Source: Pseudomonadota bacterium
GTDB lineage: Bacteria > Pseudomonadota > Gammaproteobacteria > CALCKW01
Assembly: GCA_039196715.1 (NCBI GenBank)
Contig: JBCCUP010000001.1
Span: 1-64,000 of the forward strand
Length of the DNA stretch: 64,000 bases
Reading direction: 5' to 3'
The notes under the pieces are model-generated. The model saw only the letters and a list, made by a program, of their open reading frames with translations, had not been told where the DNA came from and made no database searches. A program made the position numbers and the translations under genes. Position 1 is the first letter of the stretch. The number at the start of each line of letters is the position of its first letter. Below are positions 16,334-24,810 of the stretch, piece by piece.

Positions 16334-17209
16334 ATGACGCAGAAATGGGGAATCAACAACGACTACGCGCCGCTGCGCGACGTGTTGCTGGGCGTGCCGG
16401 AGTACTACCAGTGGGTCGAGGCCGGCCCGTTGATCGCACGCACCCTGCAGAACGCGCACAAGACCGGCGTGCGCTTCGACCTGCAACGGGCGATGGCGCA
16501 ACACGCCGAGATGGTGCGCATCTACGAAGACAACGGCGTGCGCTGCCACTTTCTCGACAGTGACCCGGTGCTGCACCGCAACTTCTTTGCGCGGGACAGT
16601 TCGGCGATGACGCCCTGGGGCGCCCTGATCTGCCACATGCAGCTGAAGGTGCGCCGCGCCGACTACGTCACCGCGATTCGGTTCTACCAGCAGAACAACA
16701 TTCCGATCTGGCAGTACGCCACCGCAGGCCACTTCGAGGGCGGCGACTTCGTCATCCTCGAACCCGGCAAGGTCCTGATCGGCTACTGCGGCGAGCGCTC
16801 CGAGCAAGCGGGCTCCGAACAGGTCGCCGACTTCGTCCGCCAAGAGGGTTGGGAGGCCGTGACGGCTCCGATCAGCCGCGAGTTCGTGCACATGGACGGT
16901 ATGGTGGTGCCGCTCGCGGAAAAGCTGCTGGTCGCCTGCGTCGACGCGATGGAGCCCTGGCTGGTCCAGCAGCTGCGCGACTGGGGCTTCGATTTTGTCG
17001 AGGTGCCCTACGTCGAGGCGAAGAACCTTGGCGTGAACCTCGTCGCGCTCGGCAACCACACGGTGCTGTCGATGGCGGGCGCCACGCAACTCAACGCCAA
17101 GATGCGCGCACTGGGCTTCACGGTGCACGAACCCGACATGTCGATGTTCACGCTGGGCGGCGGCGGCGTGCACTGCCTGGCGCAGGCCCTCTGCCGCGAC
17201 GACGCCTGA
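16334..17209 (+). CDS. Amidinotransferase/arginine-deiminase-superfamily hydrolase (DDAH-like)
   Basis: This 291-aa protein has the guanidino-modifying enzyme fold. Expected catalytic residues are visible: Arg87-Asp88 in FFARDSS, Glu135 in GHFEGGD, His186 and Asp188 in FVHMDGM, and the nucleophile Cys281 in GGGGVHC near the C-terminus. Such enzymes hydrolyse or transfer the amidino group of arginine, methylarginines or related compounds through a thiouronium intermediate. It starts 48 bases after the permease stop and is the last gene of the importer cluster. I infer that it acts on the imported solute or on a metabolite of it. Whether it is a hydrolase or an amidinotransferase cannot be told from sequence. 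Confidence 0.85.
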   Translation: MTQKWGINNDYAPLRDVLLGVPEYYQWVEAGPLIARTLQNAHKTGVRFDLQRAMAQHAEMVRIYEDNGVRCHFLDSDPVLHRNFFARDSSAMTPWGALICHMQLKVRRADYVTAIRFYQQNNIPIWQYATAGHFEGGDFVILEPGKVLIGYCGERSEQAGSEQVADFVRQEGWEAVTAPISREFVHMDGMVVPLAEKLLVACVDAMEPWLVQQLRDWGFDFVEVPYVEAKNLGVNLVALGNHTVLSMAGATQLNAKMRALGFTVHEPDMSMFTLGGGGVHCLAQALCRDDA

Positions 17210-17227
17210 GCCGACCGACTCAGACGG

Positions 17228-17668
17228 CTAACCCAATCGCACCATCCAGGCGCCGAGGAGTGCCAGGCCCGCCCCGAGCACCTTGACCGGGCTGATCGAC
17301 CGCACAGCGAGCCCGAACGCGCCGAGGTGGTCGAGTGCCAACGAGCCGATCAGTTGACCGGCGATCAGGCAGACGAAAAACACCGACACGCCCGTGACCG
17401 GCGCAATCGCCGCGCCGCCCGCGACGATCAGCACGCCGATCAGGCCGCCGAGCACGACCCACCAGGGCAGGGCCGTCACAGCCGCAAAGGGCGCGCGCCC
17501 GCCGAGCACCGGCAACAACACCAGCGCCGACAGCAACGTGATCGCGATCGAGAGGCACGCAGCCGCCACGGGCGACCCCAGAATCTTGGCAGCGGCACCG
17601 TTGATCGCGGGTTGTGCAGAGAAGGCGGCGCCGATGGCGATCGCCGCAATCATGTAGAGGAGGCTCAT
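17228..17668 (-). CDS. YdcZ/DUF606-family small membrane transporter
   Basis: This 146-aa inner-membrane protein has four to five hydrophobic segments, starting MSLLYMIAAIAIGAAFSAQP and containing NGAAAK, PWWVVLGGLIGVLIV and FFVCLIAGQLIGSLALDHLG, all hallmarks of the YdcZ (DUF606) family of the drug/metabolite transporter superfamily. Length equals the family norm of 140-150. The start at 17668 is preferred because the longer open frame upstream is basic and without similarity. It is convergent with the amidino-enzyme gene, 18 bases apart. Substrate unknown. Confidence 0.85.
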   Translation of the reverse strand: MSLLYMIAAIAIGAAFSAQPAINGAAAKILGSPVAAACLSIAITLLSALVLLPVLGGRAPFAAVTALPWWVVLGGLIGVLIVAGGAAIAPVTGVSVFFVCLIAGQLIGSLALDHLGAFGLAVRSISPVKVLGAGLALLGAWMVRLG

Positions 17669-17835
17669 GCGTGAGGGGTTCGCGCGTTTCGGGGAGCGCC
17701 ATCCTACCGTGTCGCACCGCGCCAACCGAGCACAGTGCGCGTCAAAGAGTCGGAATCCAATGGGGGTGCTGGCGAACCGACCCGAGAAATTAGACCCCGC
17801 GGTTGGCCGCCGTGATGCTGCGCGACCCGACCCGG

Positions 17836-18225
17836 CTACGCGGCGGACCGGCGTGCGGCGCGCGGTGCCGTCACCGCAGGCGGATCGACCTGCACGGGCT
17901 CCCATTCGATGAGTGGCACATCGTCCGAGCAACTCCAGTCATAGGTCGATTTCTCGGTCGACCACATCCGGGTGACATGCCGTTTGAACTGGTGCTGGCC
18001 ATCCGACGGCTGCTCGCGCTCGACGTAGACAAACCGACACCGCGCACGCAGGGCGTCGATGTCCCCGGCGTGCCGAATTCGAAAGGGCCGGCGCGGCAAG
18101 CCCCCCTCGCCCCAGCGCCGGTCGAGCGCCACCACCCGCATGCCCGCCGTGAGGCCGATGATCGGCATCCAGTCGGCCTCGGACCCGTCAGCGTTCAGCG
18201 TTGCGGCGCACAGTCGACCTTGCAT
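17836..18225 (-). CDS. Stand-alone DUF3391-like protein
   Basis: This 129-aa protein shows the pattern of the DUF3391 domain that normally precedes HD-GYP cyclic-di-GMP phosphodiesterases: GLTAGMRVVALDRRWGEGG, PFRIRHAGDIDAL and CRFVYVERE (about residues 24-72). No HD-GYP part follows; the remaining 57 residues are polar and unrecognised. Two starts are possible, 18225 or 18168; the former leaves the paired palindromes (18243-18292) just upstream. It may be a remnant of a longer signalling protein or an independent adaptor. The call rests on motif resemblance only. Confidence 0.55.
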   Translation of the reverse strand: MQGRLCAATLNADGSEADWMPIIGLTAGMRVVALDRRWGEGGLPRRPFRIRHAGDIDALRARCRFVYVEREQPSDGQHQFKRHVTRMWSTEKSTYDWSCSDDVPLIEWEPVQVDPPAVTAPRAARRSAA

Positions 18226-18242
18226 GTGGCTTTGCCCCCGTG

Positions 18243-18292
18243 TGTGTGGCACACAGCATTGCGTTTCAGCGCCGACGCGTGTGTGACACACA
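18243..18292 (-). promoter_or_regulatory. Two matching palindromes TGTGTG-N-CACACA upstream of the DUF3391-like gene
   Basis: TGTGTGGCACACA (18243-18255) and TGTGTGACACACA (18280-18292) are perfect 6+6 inverted repeats with a one-base centre, spaced 37 bases centre to centre, 18 to 67 bases before the proposed start. Two copies of the same short palindrome at a promoter suggest operators for a dimeric regulator. The regulator is not identified. They could instead be chance low-complexity GT/CA sequence. Confidence 0.5.
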
Positions 18293-18478
18293 CACCATCT
18301 CGGGCGCTGGCCGGCAGCACGGCACGCAAGACACGCCGAAAATGCGACGGCCGTCGCGTCTCAAATGCCGAGATGCGCTGCCAAACGTCAGGGCAGCCCG
18401 CCAAACCGGGCCCGCTGCGCCCGCCAGAGGAGGCCGTTGCCGGCGGGGCGCCTGCGGTCATCTACAGGGTGGGCTAAC

Positions 18479-18510
18479 AAAAAAGGCCCGGCCACAGCAG
18501 GCCAAGCCTT
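18479..18510 (-). terminator. Rho-independent terminator of tRNA-Thr(TGT)
   Basis: On the minus strand AAGGCTTGGCC (18510-18500) pairs with GGCCGGGCCTT (18493-18483), an 11-bp stem with two G-U pairs and a 6-base loop, followed by a T-run (TTTTTT, 18484-18479). It begins 9 bases after the CCA end and makes this tRNA a single-gene transcription unit. Confidence 0.85.
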
Positions 18511-18518
18511 GTTTTGAA

Positions 18519-18594
<76 letters not shown>

Positions 18595-18623
18595 ACACCA
18601 ACGGCCTTGACCGTATCCGTTCT

Positions 18624-18652
18624 AGTGTACGACACCGCCCGGTCTGCCGCAA
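18624..18652 (-). promoter_or_regulatory. Likely promoter of tRNA-Thr(TGT)
   Basis: On the minus strand TTGCGG (18652-18647, 3/6 match to -35) and TACACT (18629-18624, 4/6 match to -10) are separated by 17 bases, 29 bases before the mature 5' end. It overlaps the end of coaX by only the last few bases of the intergenic space. Confidence 0.5.
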
Positions 18653-18653
18653 T

Positions 18654-19412
18654 TCACGCGCCGGCCGCCGACCAGGTGGCCAGCATGCCGTCCATGACGA
18701 GTGTCGGCACGTGTGTCGCGTCGCGTTGCATGAGGGCAGCGACGCCCTCGGCGCTGCCGCCGGTGAGGTAACGCGCGACGGGGCGGCCGAGGGTGGCCTC
18801 CGCCTCGGCAATCATGCGGTCGACGGCGCCGGCCACGGCGAACCGCGCACCGGCGGCGATCGCGTCCAGGGTGTTGTCGGCAAAGGCGCGGTCCGCCTGG
18901 TGGTCAGACGCGGGCAACGCTGCGGTGCCCGCGGCGAGTGCGCGGCGCTGGGTCTCGACACCGGCGAAAATGCAGCCGCCGCGGTGCAGGCCGTCGGCGT
19001 CCACGAGATCGGCCGTGCCCGCGGTACCGAGGTCGACCACAACCGCCGCGCCCCGCTCCCGGCACCAGGCACCGAGCAGCGCAAACCACCGGTCGAGGCC
19101 AAGCTGGCTGCGCTCGCGGTACCCGCAGCGCAGGCCGTGCAGGTCGCGCGGGTTCCCGAGCGTCACCGGCGCCGCACGCCCGAGCTCGGCCAACGCATCG
19201 CACAACAGTCCGAGCGGCGTACTCCCACCCACGTTCGAAACCAACACCGGCGCGTTCGGCAGCGCCTCGAGGGCGGACAGGAGCGCCGCGCGCGGCCCGA
19301 GCTCACCGGTTGCCGCAGCGCGCCAGGCGACCGCGTCGACCAGGTGGGTGACCCCGTCGGCGTGGTGACCAAGCTTGATGCGCGTGTTGCCGATGTCGAC
19401 CAGCACACTCAC
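18654..19412 (-). CDS. coaX: Type III pantothenate kinase
   Basis: This 252-aa enzyme phosphorylates pantothenate, the first step of coenzyme A synthesis. It starts at GTG with SVLVDIGNTRIK, the family's N-terminal phosphate motif, and has VVVDLGTAGTADLVDADG near residue 119 and YLTGGSAEG near 220. The GTG at 19412 overlaps the birA stop as GTGA, which decides the start; the longer open frame into birA is rejected. birA-coaX coupling is common in gammaproteobacteria that lack coaA. It is followed by tRNA-Thr(TGT). Confidence 0.93.
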   Translation of the reverse strand: MSVLVDIGNTRIKLGHHADGVTHLVDAVAWRAAATGELGPRAALLSALEALPNAPVLVSNVGGSTPLGLLCDALAELGRAAPVTLGNPRDLHGLRCGYRERSQLGLDRWFALLGAWCRERGAAVVVDLGTAGTADLVDADGLHRGGCIFAGVETQRRALAAGTAALPASDHQADRAFADNTLDAIAAGARFAVAGAVDRMIAEAEATLGRPVARYLTGGSAEGVAALMQRDATHVPTLVMDGMLATWSAAGA

Positions 19413-20209
19413 CGCGCGCGCACCGACACTTCGCCCGCACTCACGGCCCGTTCGCCGTCGCCGCTGTCGACGCGCAGCGTGCCATCCGCGTTGACTCCCC
19501 TTGCCGTGCCGTGCCACCGAGCTTCGCCTTGTAGCACGGTCACCGGCAACCCGGCCAGCACATCGCGCGCGCGCCAGTCGTCCCGGAAGCCCGGAAAGCC
19601 GCGCCGCTCGAAGCGGTCGCGGCAGGCGCGCAGCGCGGTCCAGATCCGGTAGGCGATTTCGTCGATCGGCGGCACCACAGTCGGCACCGTCTCACGCACC
19701 GAGGTGGTCGGTTGGCCGGTGTCGCTCTCGACCGGCTCGACGTTGAGGCCGATGCCGACCACGACGCGCTGCGATCCGGTTGCGGGGTTCGCGTGCGCGC
19801 TCAGCTCCAGCAGGATACCGGCGATTTTCCGCCCGTCGACCTGCACGTCGTTGGGCCACTTGAGCCCGATCGGTGACACGCCAAGGTCTTCGAGGACCCC
19901 GGCGAGTGCGGTTGCCGCCGCGAGGCTGAAGGGCCCGATCGCGGCGGGTTCGCCGCGCACCGTCAGCGAGGCGGAACCGTGGAAATTGCCAACAGGCGAC
20001 AGCCAGTCCTTACCGCGCCGGCCACGGCCCGCGGTTTGCCGCAGCGCGAGGCAGAACGCGTCGCCGACCGCGGACTCGGCGCGATCGAGCAACCACTGGT
20101 TGGTCGACCCGACCTCGGCCAGCACCGTCACCGCGCAGTCCGGCAGCCCGGCGCGGAGCGTCGCCTGCAGGGCCGCGGCGTCAGACACGGCCGTACAACC
20201 ACTGGTCAC
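19409..20209 (-). CDS. birA: Biotin-[acetyl-CoA-carboxylase] ligase without DNA-binding domain
   Basis: This 266-aa enzyme activates biotin and attaches it to the biotin carboxyl carrier protein. The signature TAGRGRRGKDW (about residues 59-69) and the KWPNDVQVDGRKIAGILLE stretch are clear. There is no N-terminal winged helix, so unlike E. coli BirA it should not repress biotin genes. The start is uncertain: GTG at 20209 has GAGG 6 bases upstream and overlaps the peptidase gene by 29 bases; GTG at 20188 is an alternative. The stop overlaps coaX. Confidence 0.92.
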   Translation of the reverse strand: MTSGCTAVSDAAALQATLRAGLPDCAVTVLAEVGSTNQWLLDRAESAVGDAFCLALRQTAGRGRRGKDWLSPVGNFHGSASLTVRGEPAAIGPFSLAAATALAGVLEDLGVSPIGLKWPNDVQVDGRKIAGILLELSAHANPATGSQRVVVGIGLNVEPVESDTGQPTTSVRETVPTVVPPIDEIAYRIWTALRACRDRFERRGFPGFRDDWRARDVLAGLPVTVLQGEARWHGTARGVNADGTLRVDSGDGERAVSAGEVSVRAR

Positions 20210-21914
20210 GGCAAGCCTCGAAGCCCGGCTTGCTCTCGAGCACGCAGACCGAGCGCGCCGGCGCTGCCGGCTGGACGCTGAGCCGGATCAGCTCGTCGCC
20301 GCGAAAGACATCGAGGTCAACGGCCTCCCCCACCGTCGCTGTGCACCTGAGCGCGGTCTCGTCTTCGGCGCGGAACCGCACCCCCTGCCAGGCGACCAGC
20401 TCGTCACCCGGCGTCAGGCCGCCGCGTTGCGCCGGACTGTCTTCGTGCACCACGGCCACGTCCGTTGTCCCCGGCCTGAAGGTGCAGCCCAACCACGCCG
20501 GCGCGCGCTCGGCCGGTTGCCATTTCATCGAGACGCCCTGCGCGGCGAGGTAGATGTCGAGCGGCACGTCGTCACAACCGCGCACGGCCTGATCGAAGAA
20601 CGCACCCATGTCCTCGTTGACCAGCTCGCTGACCAGCGTCTCGAACCCGTCTTCGGCGACGGTCTCGCCGAGTTGGTGCCGTTGCCAGAAGGCCCGCATC
20701 ACGGCGTCGAGGCTCAGGGCACCGTCGCTGCGCTGCCGCAGGCTGAGGTCGAGCGCCAGTGCGACCAGGGCGCCTTTGGCGTAGTAACTGACAATCGCGT
20801 TGGCCGCGTTTTCGTCCTGCTTGTAGAAGCGGGTCCAGGCGTCGAAACTCGCGTCCGAGAGACTCTGCCGCAACCGTCCGACACCCCGCTGCACGCGCGA
20901 GACCGTGGTCGCAAGGCGCGACAGGTACTCCGCCGGCCCGATCAGGCCGGCGCGCAACAGCGCCAGCTCGTCGTAGTAGGAGGTGATGCCCTCGAACACC
21001 CACAAGGTACGGGTGTACGCCTCGCGGTCGAGAGGCGCGCCGGCCAACGCCGCGGGTCGGATGCGTTTGACCAACCAGGCGTGGAAATACTCGTGGCTGG
21101 CGAGGCTCAGAAAATCGGCGTAGTCGCTGCGCGCCGCGCCACGTACGAGGTGGCGGCGCGGCACCGCGAGCACGGTGCAGTCGCGGTGCTCGAGTCCACC
21201 CAGGCGGTCACCGCCGAGGCGCACGAGAAACCGGTAGTGCGGCATCGGTGGAGGCTCGCCGAAACAGCGCACGTGTGTCTCGCAGATGGCCGCCAGATCC
21301 GCGGCCAGACGCGCGGGATCGCAGTCACACCGGCCCGCGATCACCAGGCTGTGTGGCACACCAAACACGTCGAAGTCGACCTGTCGCACCTCGCCCGCCA
21401 TCAGTGGGTGGTCGATCAGGCTGGCGTAGGCATCAGCCCGGAAGGCCCGATCCGGCGCGCCGTCCGCGGATGCAACGGGCAGGCTGGTCTCGAGCGACCA
21501 ACCGGGCCGAAGCGCCTCCGCCGCCACGCTCACCCGGTGCTCGGCGGCCGCTGCCTCGTGACAGCGCAGGAACACGCACACGCCCTGGCAGAACCAGCCG
21601 CGCGTGTCGAGGTAGGCCCCGCGCACAGAGGGGTCGAGCGCATACACCGCGTAGTGCACTGACACTGCCCCCTTTGCCGGGGAGAGCTGCCAGCGGCTCT
21701 TGCTGCATTTGCGCAGCGTGGCCGGGTGACCGTCGACCGTGGCCTCGATGTGCACGATGTGGCGCGCGTAGTCGCGGATCATGTAGCTGCCCGGCACCCA
21801 GTCCGGCAGGCTGAAGGTCAACGTGTCGTGCGTGCTGTCGAGCGACAGGCAGACATCGAACAGGTGGCGTTCCGGGTGCGGGGTCGAGAGGCGGTAGTGG
21901 ACGGGGGCGGACAT
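20181..21914 (-). CDS. M61 family metallopeptidase with PDZ domain
   Basis: This 577-aa protein has the peptidase M61 architecture: an N-terminal beta domain (about 1-170), the zinc site HEYFHAW (HExxH) in SLASHEYFHAWLVKRIRP near residue 270, and a C-terminal PDZ domain with GLTPGDELVAWQGV near 530. No signal peptide is evident, so it is probably cytoplasmic like glycyl aminopeptidase relatives. The start at 21914 is the first ATG of the domain. Its end overlaps birA. Confidence 0.9.
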   Translation of the reverse strand: MSAPVHYRLSTPHPERHLFDVCLSLDSTHDTLTFSLPDWVPGSYMIRDYARHIVHIEATVDGHPATLRKCSKSRWQLSPAKGAVSVHYAVYALDPSVRGAYLDTRGWFCQGVCVFLRCHEAAAAEHRVSVAAEALRPGWSLETSLPVASADGAPDRAFRADAYASLIDHPLMAGEVRQVDFDVFGVPHSLVIAGRCDCDPARLAADLAAICETHVRCFGEPPPMPHYRFLVRLGGDRLGGLEHRDCTVLAVPRRHLVRGAARSDYADFLSLASHEYFHAWLVKRIRPAALAGAPLDREAYTRTLWVFEGITSYYDELALLRAGLIGPAEYLSRLATTVSRVQRGVGRLRQSLSDASFDAWTRFYKQDENAANAIVSYYAKGALVALALDLSLRQRSDGALSLDAVMRAFWQRHQLGETVAEDGFETLVSELVNEDMGAFFDQAVRGCDDVPLDIYLAAQGVSMKWQPAERAPAWLGCTFRPGTTDVAVVHEDSPAQRGGLTPGDELVAWQGVRFRAEDETALRCTATVGEAVDLDVFRGDELIRLSVQPAAPARSVCVLESKPGFEACRDQWLYGRV

Positions 21915-22078
21915 GGGTCTGGTTCGATCGGGGCAGTGCGGTGCGCCGCGACACATCACCCGGCACACACCGCTTTAGTTGTAGCACGCCGACCCGACAC
22001 GCGACGGCCCAACCCGAACACCGCGGGTTAGCACAAAGCTTGCTTCGGGCTACCCAGGTTCTCTCGGTCTCTCCGTCC

Positions 22079-22750
22079 ATGGTGCGCGCTGTCAGTCAGC
22101 TGTTCCTCTCCTTTGCCCTGCTGGGCCTCGCGACCACGGTGGTTGCGTCACCCACCTACCTCTACCGGCAGGCCGACGGCACCGTGCTGCACACGGACCG
22201 GCCGCCGCACCGCACGCAGCAGGCCGATCTCACCTTGCTCAAGGTGATCCGGCCGGCCAGCCCGGTGCGCGCGCAACGCACGCAGGTCGCACAACCGCGG
22301 GTCAACTACGCCCAGTGCACCGGTGTGCGCAGCAAGACCATGCGAGAGCGCGCCAGCGCCTACGAGGCGACCATCGAAGCCCTGGCCGAGCGCTTCAAAG
22401 TGAGCAAACACCTGGTCATGGCTGTGGTGGCGGCGGAATCCTGTTTCGACCAGTACGCTGTCTCGCGTGCCGGCGCCGCCGGTCTCATGCAGTTGATGCC
22501 CGCCACCGCGCGCTCACTCGGTGTGATCGACCCGTTCAACACCGAGCAGAACCTCCGCGCCGGCATCCAGTACCTGAGCCAGCTCGCCGAGGAGTTCGAT
22601 TACAACCACAAGCTGGTGCTCGCGGCCTACAACGCCGGACCCGGCAACGTGCGGAAATACAAGGGCATCCCGCCCTTCGCCGAGACGCGAACCTACGTGA
22701 CACGGGTGATGGCGAACTACCTCAGCTACCTGCAAATGCCGGCCGAGTAG
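22079..22750 (+). CDS. Periplasmic lytic transglycosylase (SLT domain) with DUF4124-like N-terminus
   Basis: This 223-aa exported protein has a signal peptide (1-23, ending TTVVAS), a short TYLYRQADGTVLHTDRPP segment typical of DUF4124, and a C-terminal SLT domain. The catalytic Glu is in VVAAESCFDQYAVSRAGAAG, followed by LMQLMPATA and the AYNAGPGNV motif. It cleaves peptidoglycan glycan strands. The long open frame upstream of 22079 lacks a signal and is rejected as the start. Confidence 0.92.
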   Translation: MVRAVSQLFLSFALLGLATTVVASPTYLYRQADGTVLHTDRPPHRTQQADLTLLKVIRPASPVRAQRTQVAQPRVNYAQCTGVRSKTMRERASAYEATIEALAERFKVSKHLVMAVVAAESCFDQYAVSRAGAAGLMQLMPATARSLGVIDPFNTEQNLRAGIQYLSQLAEEFDYNHKLVLAAYNAGPGNVRKYKGIPPFAETRTYVTRVMANYLSYLQMPAE

Positions 22751-22913
22751 GCTCGACAGTCCACGGCGTCCAACGCTCGAGCCTCCCGGCAACCGACCAC
22801 CTGGCCGACGACACTGAGGCGCGTTGCCACAGCCCTCCGCGCAAGCGCGCACCGAAGCACTGCTCGCCGTATACTTCCTCGCTTGACCGCCACACGACCC
22901 ACCGCAGGCCACC

Positions 22914-24572
22914 ATGAGCGACCCAGACGTCACGCCGACCAACCACTTCATTCGGCAGAAAGTGCGCGATGACCTCTCGGCAGGGCGCGTGCCCAACGTG
23001 GTGCGCACACGTTTCCCGCCCGAACCGAACGGCTATCTGCACATCGGGCACGCGAAATCGATCTGCCTGAACTTCGGCATTGCCGGCGAGTTCGGGGGTG
23101 AGTGCAACCTGCGCTACGACGACACCAACCCGGAGAAGGAAAACACCGAATTCGTCGAGGCGATTGCCGCCGATGTCGCCTGGCTCGGCTTCGAGTGGGC
23201 CAGGACCTGCTTCGCATCGGACTACTTCGAAGAGCTCTACGGCTTTGCCCTCACCCTGATCGACAAGGGTCTGGCCTACGTCGACGACCAGGACGGCGAG
23301 ACCATTCGCGCGACGCGCGGCACCTTGACCGAACCCGGACAGAACAGTCCCTGGCGCGACCGCACACCGGCGGAAAACCGCAGTCTGTTCGAAGCCATGC
23401 GCGCCGGCGCCTTCGCCGACGGTGAGAAAGTGCTGCGCGCGAAGATCGACATGGCGGCGCCCAACATCAACCTGCGCGACCCGCTGCTCTACCGGATCCG
23501 GCGGGTGCACCACCACCGCACCGGTGACGGCTGGTGCCTGTACCCGCTCTACGACTTCACACACGGCCTCTCGGACGCGCTCGAGGGCGTGACACACTCC
23601 CTGTGCACGCTGGAGTTTGCCGACCACCGCCCGCTCTACGACTGGCTGATCGAGCACGCCGACGCGCCGAGCACCCCCGAGCAGACCGAGTTCGCCCGCC
23701 TGCAGCTCGAACACACCGTGGTCAGCAAACGCAAGCTGGCGGCGTTGGTGGACCAGGGCAGGGTCAGTGGCTGGGACGACCCGCGCATGCCGACCTTGCG
23801 CGGCCTGCGGCGACGGGGCTACCCGCCGGAGGCCATTCGCACCTTTTGCGAACGGATCGGTGTCACCCGCAACGACGCGTGGATCGATTTCGAGCAGTTC
23901 GAAGTGTGTGCACGCGACCACCTGAACGTGCACGCAGAGCGGCGCATGGCAGTGCTCGAGCCGCTGAAAGTCAGCCTGACAAACCTGCCGCCCGAGGGGC
24001 CTGACCGCATCGAATTGCCCAACCACCCGCAGGACCCGTCGCGCGGTGTACGCCACGCGGCGATCGGCCACACCCTGTGGATCGAACAGGACGATTTCAG
24101 CGACGACCCACCGCCCAAGTGGAAGCGTCTGATGCCCGGCGGCGAAGTGCGGCTGCGCGGTGCGTGGGTGATCCGCTGCGACGAGGTCATCCGCAACGAC
24201 TCCGGTGCGGTCATCGAGCTGAAATGCAGCCTCGACCCCGACACACTCGGCAAGAAACCCGAGGGGCGCAAAGTGAAGGGTGTCATCCACTGGGTCGACG
24301 CCGCGACCGCCCTGGACGCCGAGGTGCGGGTGTACGACCGGCTCTTCACGGTGCCGAACCCCGCGGCCGAAGACGACATGATGGCGGTGTTGAACCCGAC
24401 GTCGCTGACGGTACACGCGGGTGCGAAGCTTGAAGCCGACCTCGCGGACGCGGCCCACGAGTCGGTCTACCAGTTCGAACGGCTCGGGTATTTCAGTGTC
24501 GACCCCGACAGCGACGGCGGGCGCCGCGTGTTCAACCGCACGGTGGCCTTGCGCGACACCTGGTCTTCCTAG
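22914..24572 (+). CDS. glnS: Glutaminyl-tRNA synthetase
   Basis: This 552-aa class I synthetase charges tRNA-Gln. It shows FPPEPNGYLHIGHAKSI with the HIGH motif (about residues 42-45), YDDTNPEKENTEFVEAI, GLSDALEGVTHSLCTLEF and the KMSKS-type VVSKRKL near 270, then a C-terminal beta-barrel anticodon-binding part. Length matches the E. coli enzyme (554). A TATACT -10-like box is at 22871-22876 without a good -35. Confidence 0.97.
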   Translation: MSDPDVTPTNHFIRQKVRDDLSAGRVPNVVRTRFPPEPNGYLHIGHAKSICLNFGIAGEFGGECNLRYDDTNPEKENTEFVEAIAADVAWLGFEWARTCFASDYFEELYGFALTLIDKGLAYVDDQDGETIRATRGTLTEPGQNSPWRDRTPAENRSLFEAMRAGAFADGEKVLRAKIDMAAPNINLRDPLLYRIRRVHHHRTGDGWCLYPLYDFTHGLSDALEGVTHSLCTLEFADHRPLYDWLIEHADAPSTPEQTEFARLQLEHTVVSKRKLAALVDQGRVSGWDDPRMPTLRGLRRRGYPPEAIRTFCERIGVTRNDAWIDFEQFEVCARDHLNVHAERRMAVLEPLKVSLTNLPPEGPDRIELPNHPQDPSRGVRHAAIGHTLWIEQDDFSDDPPPKWKRLMPGGEVRLRGAWVIRCDEVIRNDSGAVIELKCSLDPDTLGKKPEGRKVKGVIHWVDAATALDAEVRVYDRLFTVPNPAAEDDMMAVLNPTSLTVHAGAKLEADLADAAHESVYQFERLGYFSVDPDSDGGRRVFNRTVALRDTWSS

Positions 24573-24585
24573 GAATCCACGCCAT

Positions 24586-24606
24586 GGCTGCGCCTTGAAC
24601 GCAGCC
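24586..24606 (+). other. Hairpin after glnS
   Basis: GGCTGCG (24586-24592) and CGCAGCC (24600-24606) form a perfect 7-bp stem 13 bases after the glnS stop. No T-run follows. It may shield the 3' end of the glnS message. Nothing else is seen in the 238 bases up to the OmpA-like gene. Confidence 0.4.
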
Positions 24607-24810
24607 ACACGGTGGCAGGTGGCGCCTTGATGCTGTCGTCACGAGTCGAAGAATCAAGCGAAAACGGCGCCGGCGTGGAACGATTTGCGAGACCCGCAGC
24701 GCAGTGTACGTTTTGGTACACGAGCAGCGGAAGCGCAGCAATGCGTGCGACGCCCGACGTACGACGCCCACGTTGTTTGCAGCCGATTATCCGGCTTGTG
24801 ACGACAGCTT

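Noticed and set aside
22722-24608. Long open frame (628 codons) antisense to glnS
   Set aside because: glnS on the other strand has all class I synthetase motifs; the antisense frame is His/Val/Gly-rich without domain content, a usual effect of high G+C.
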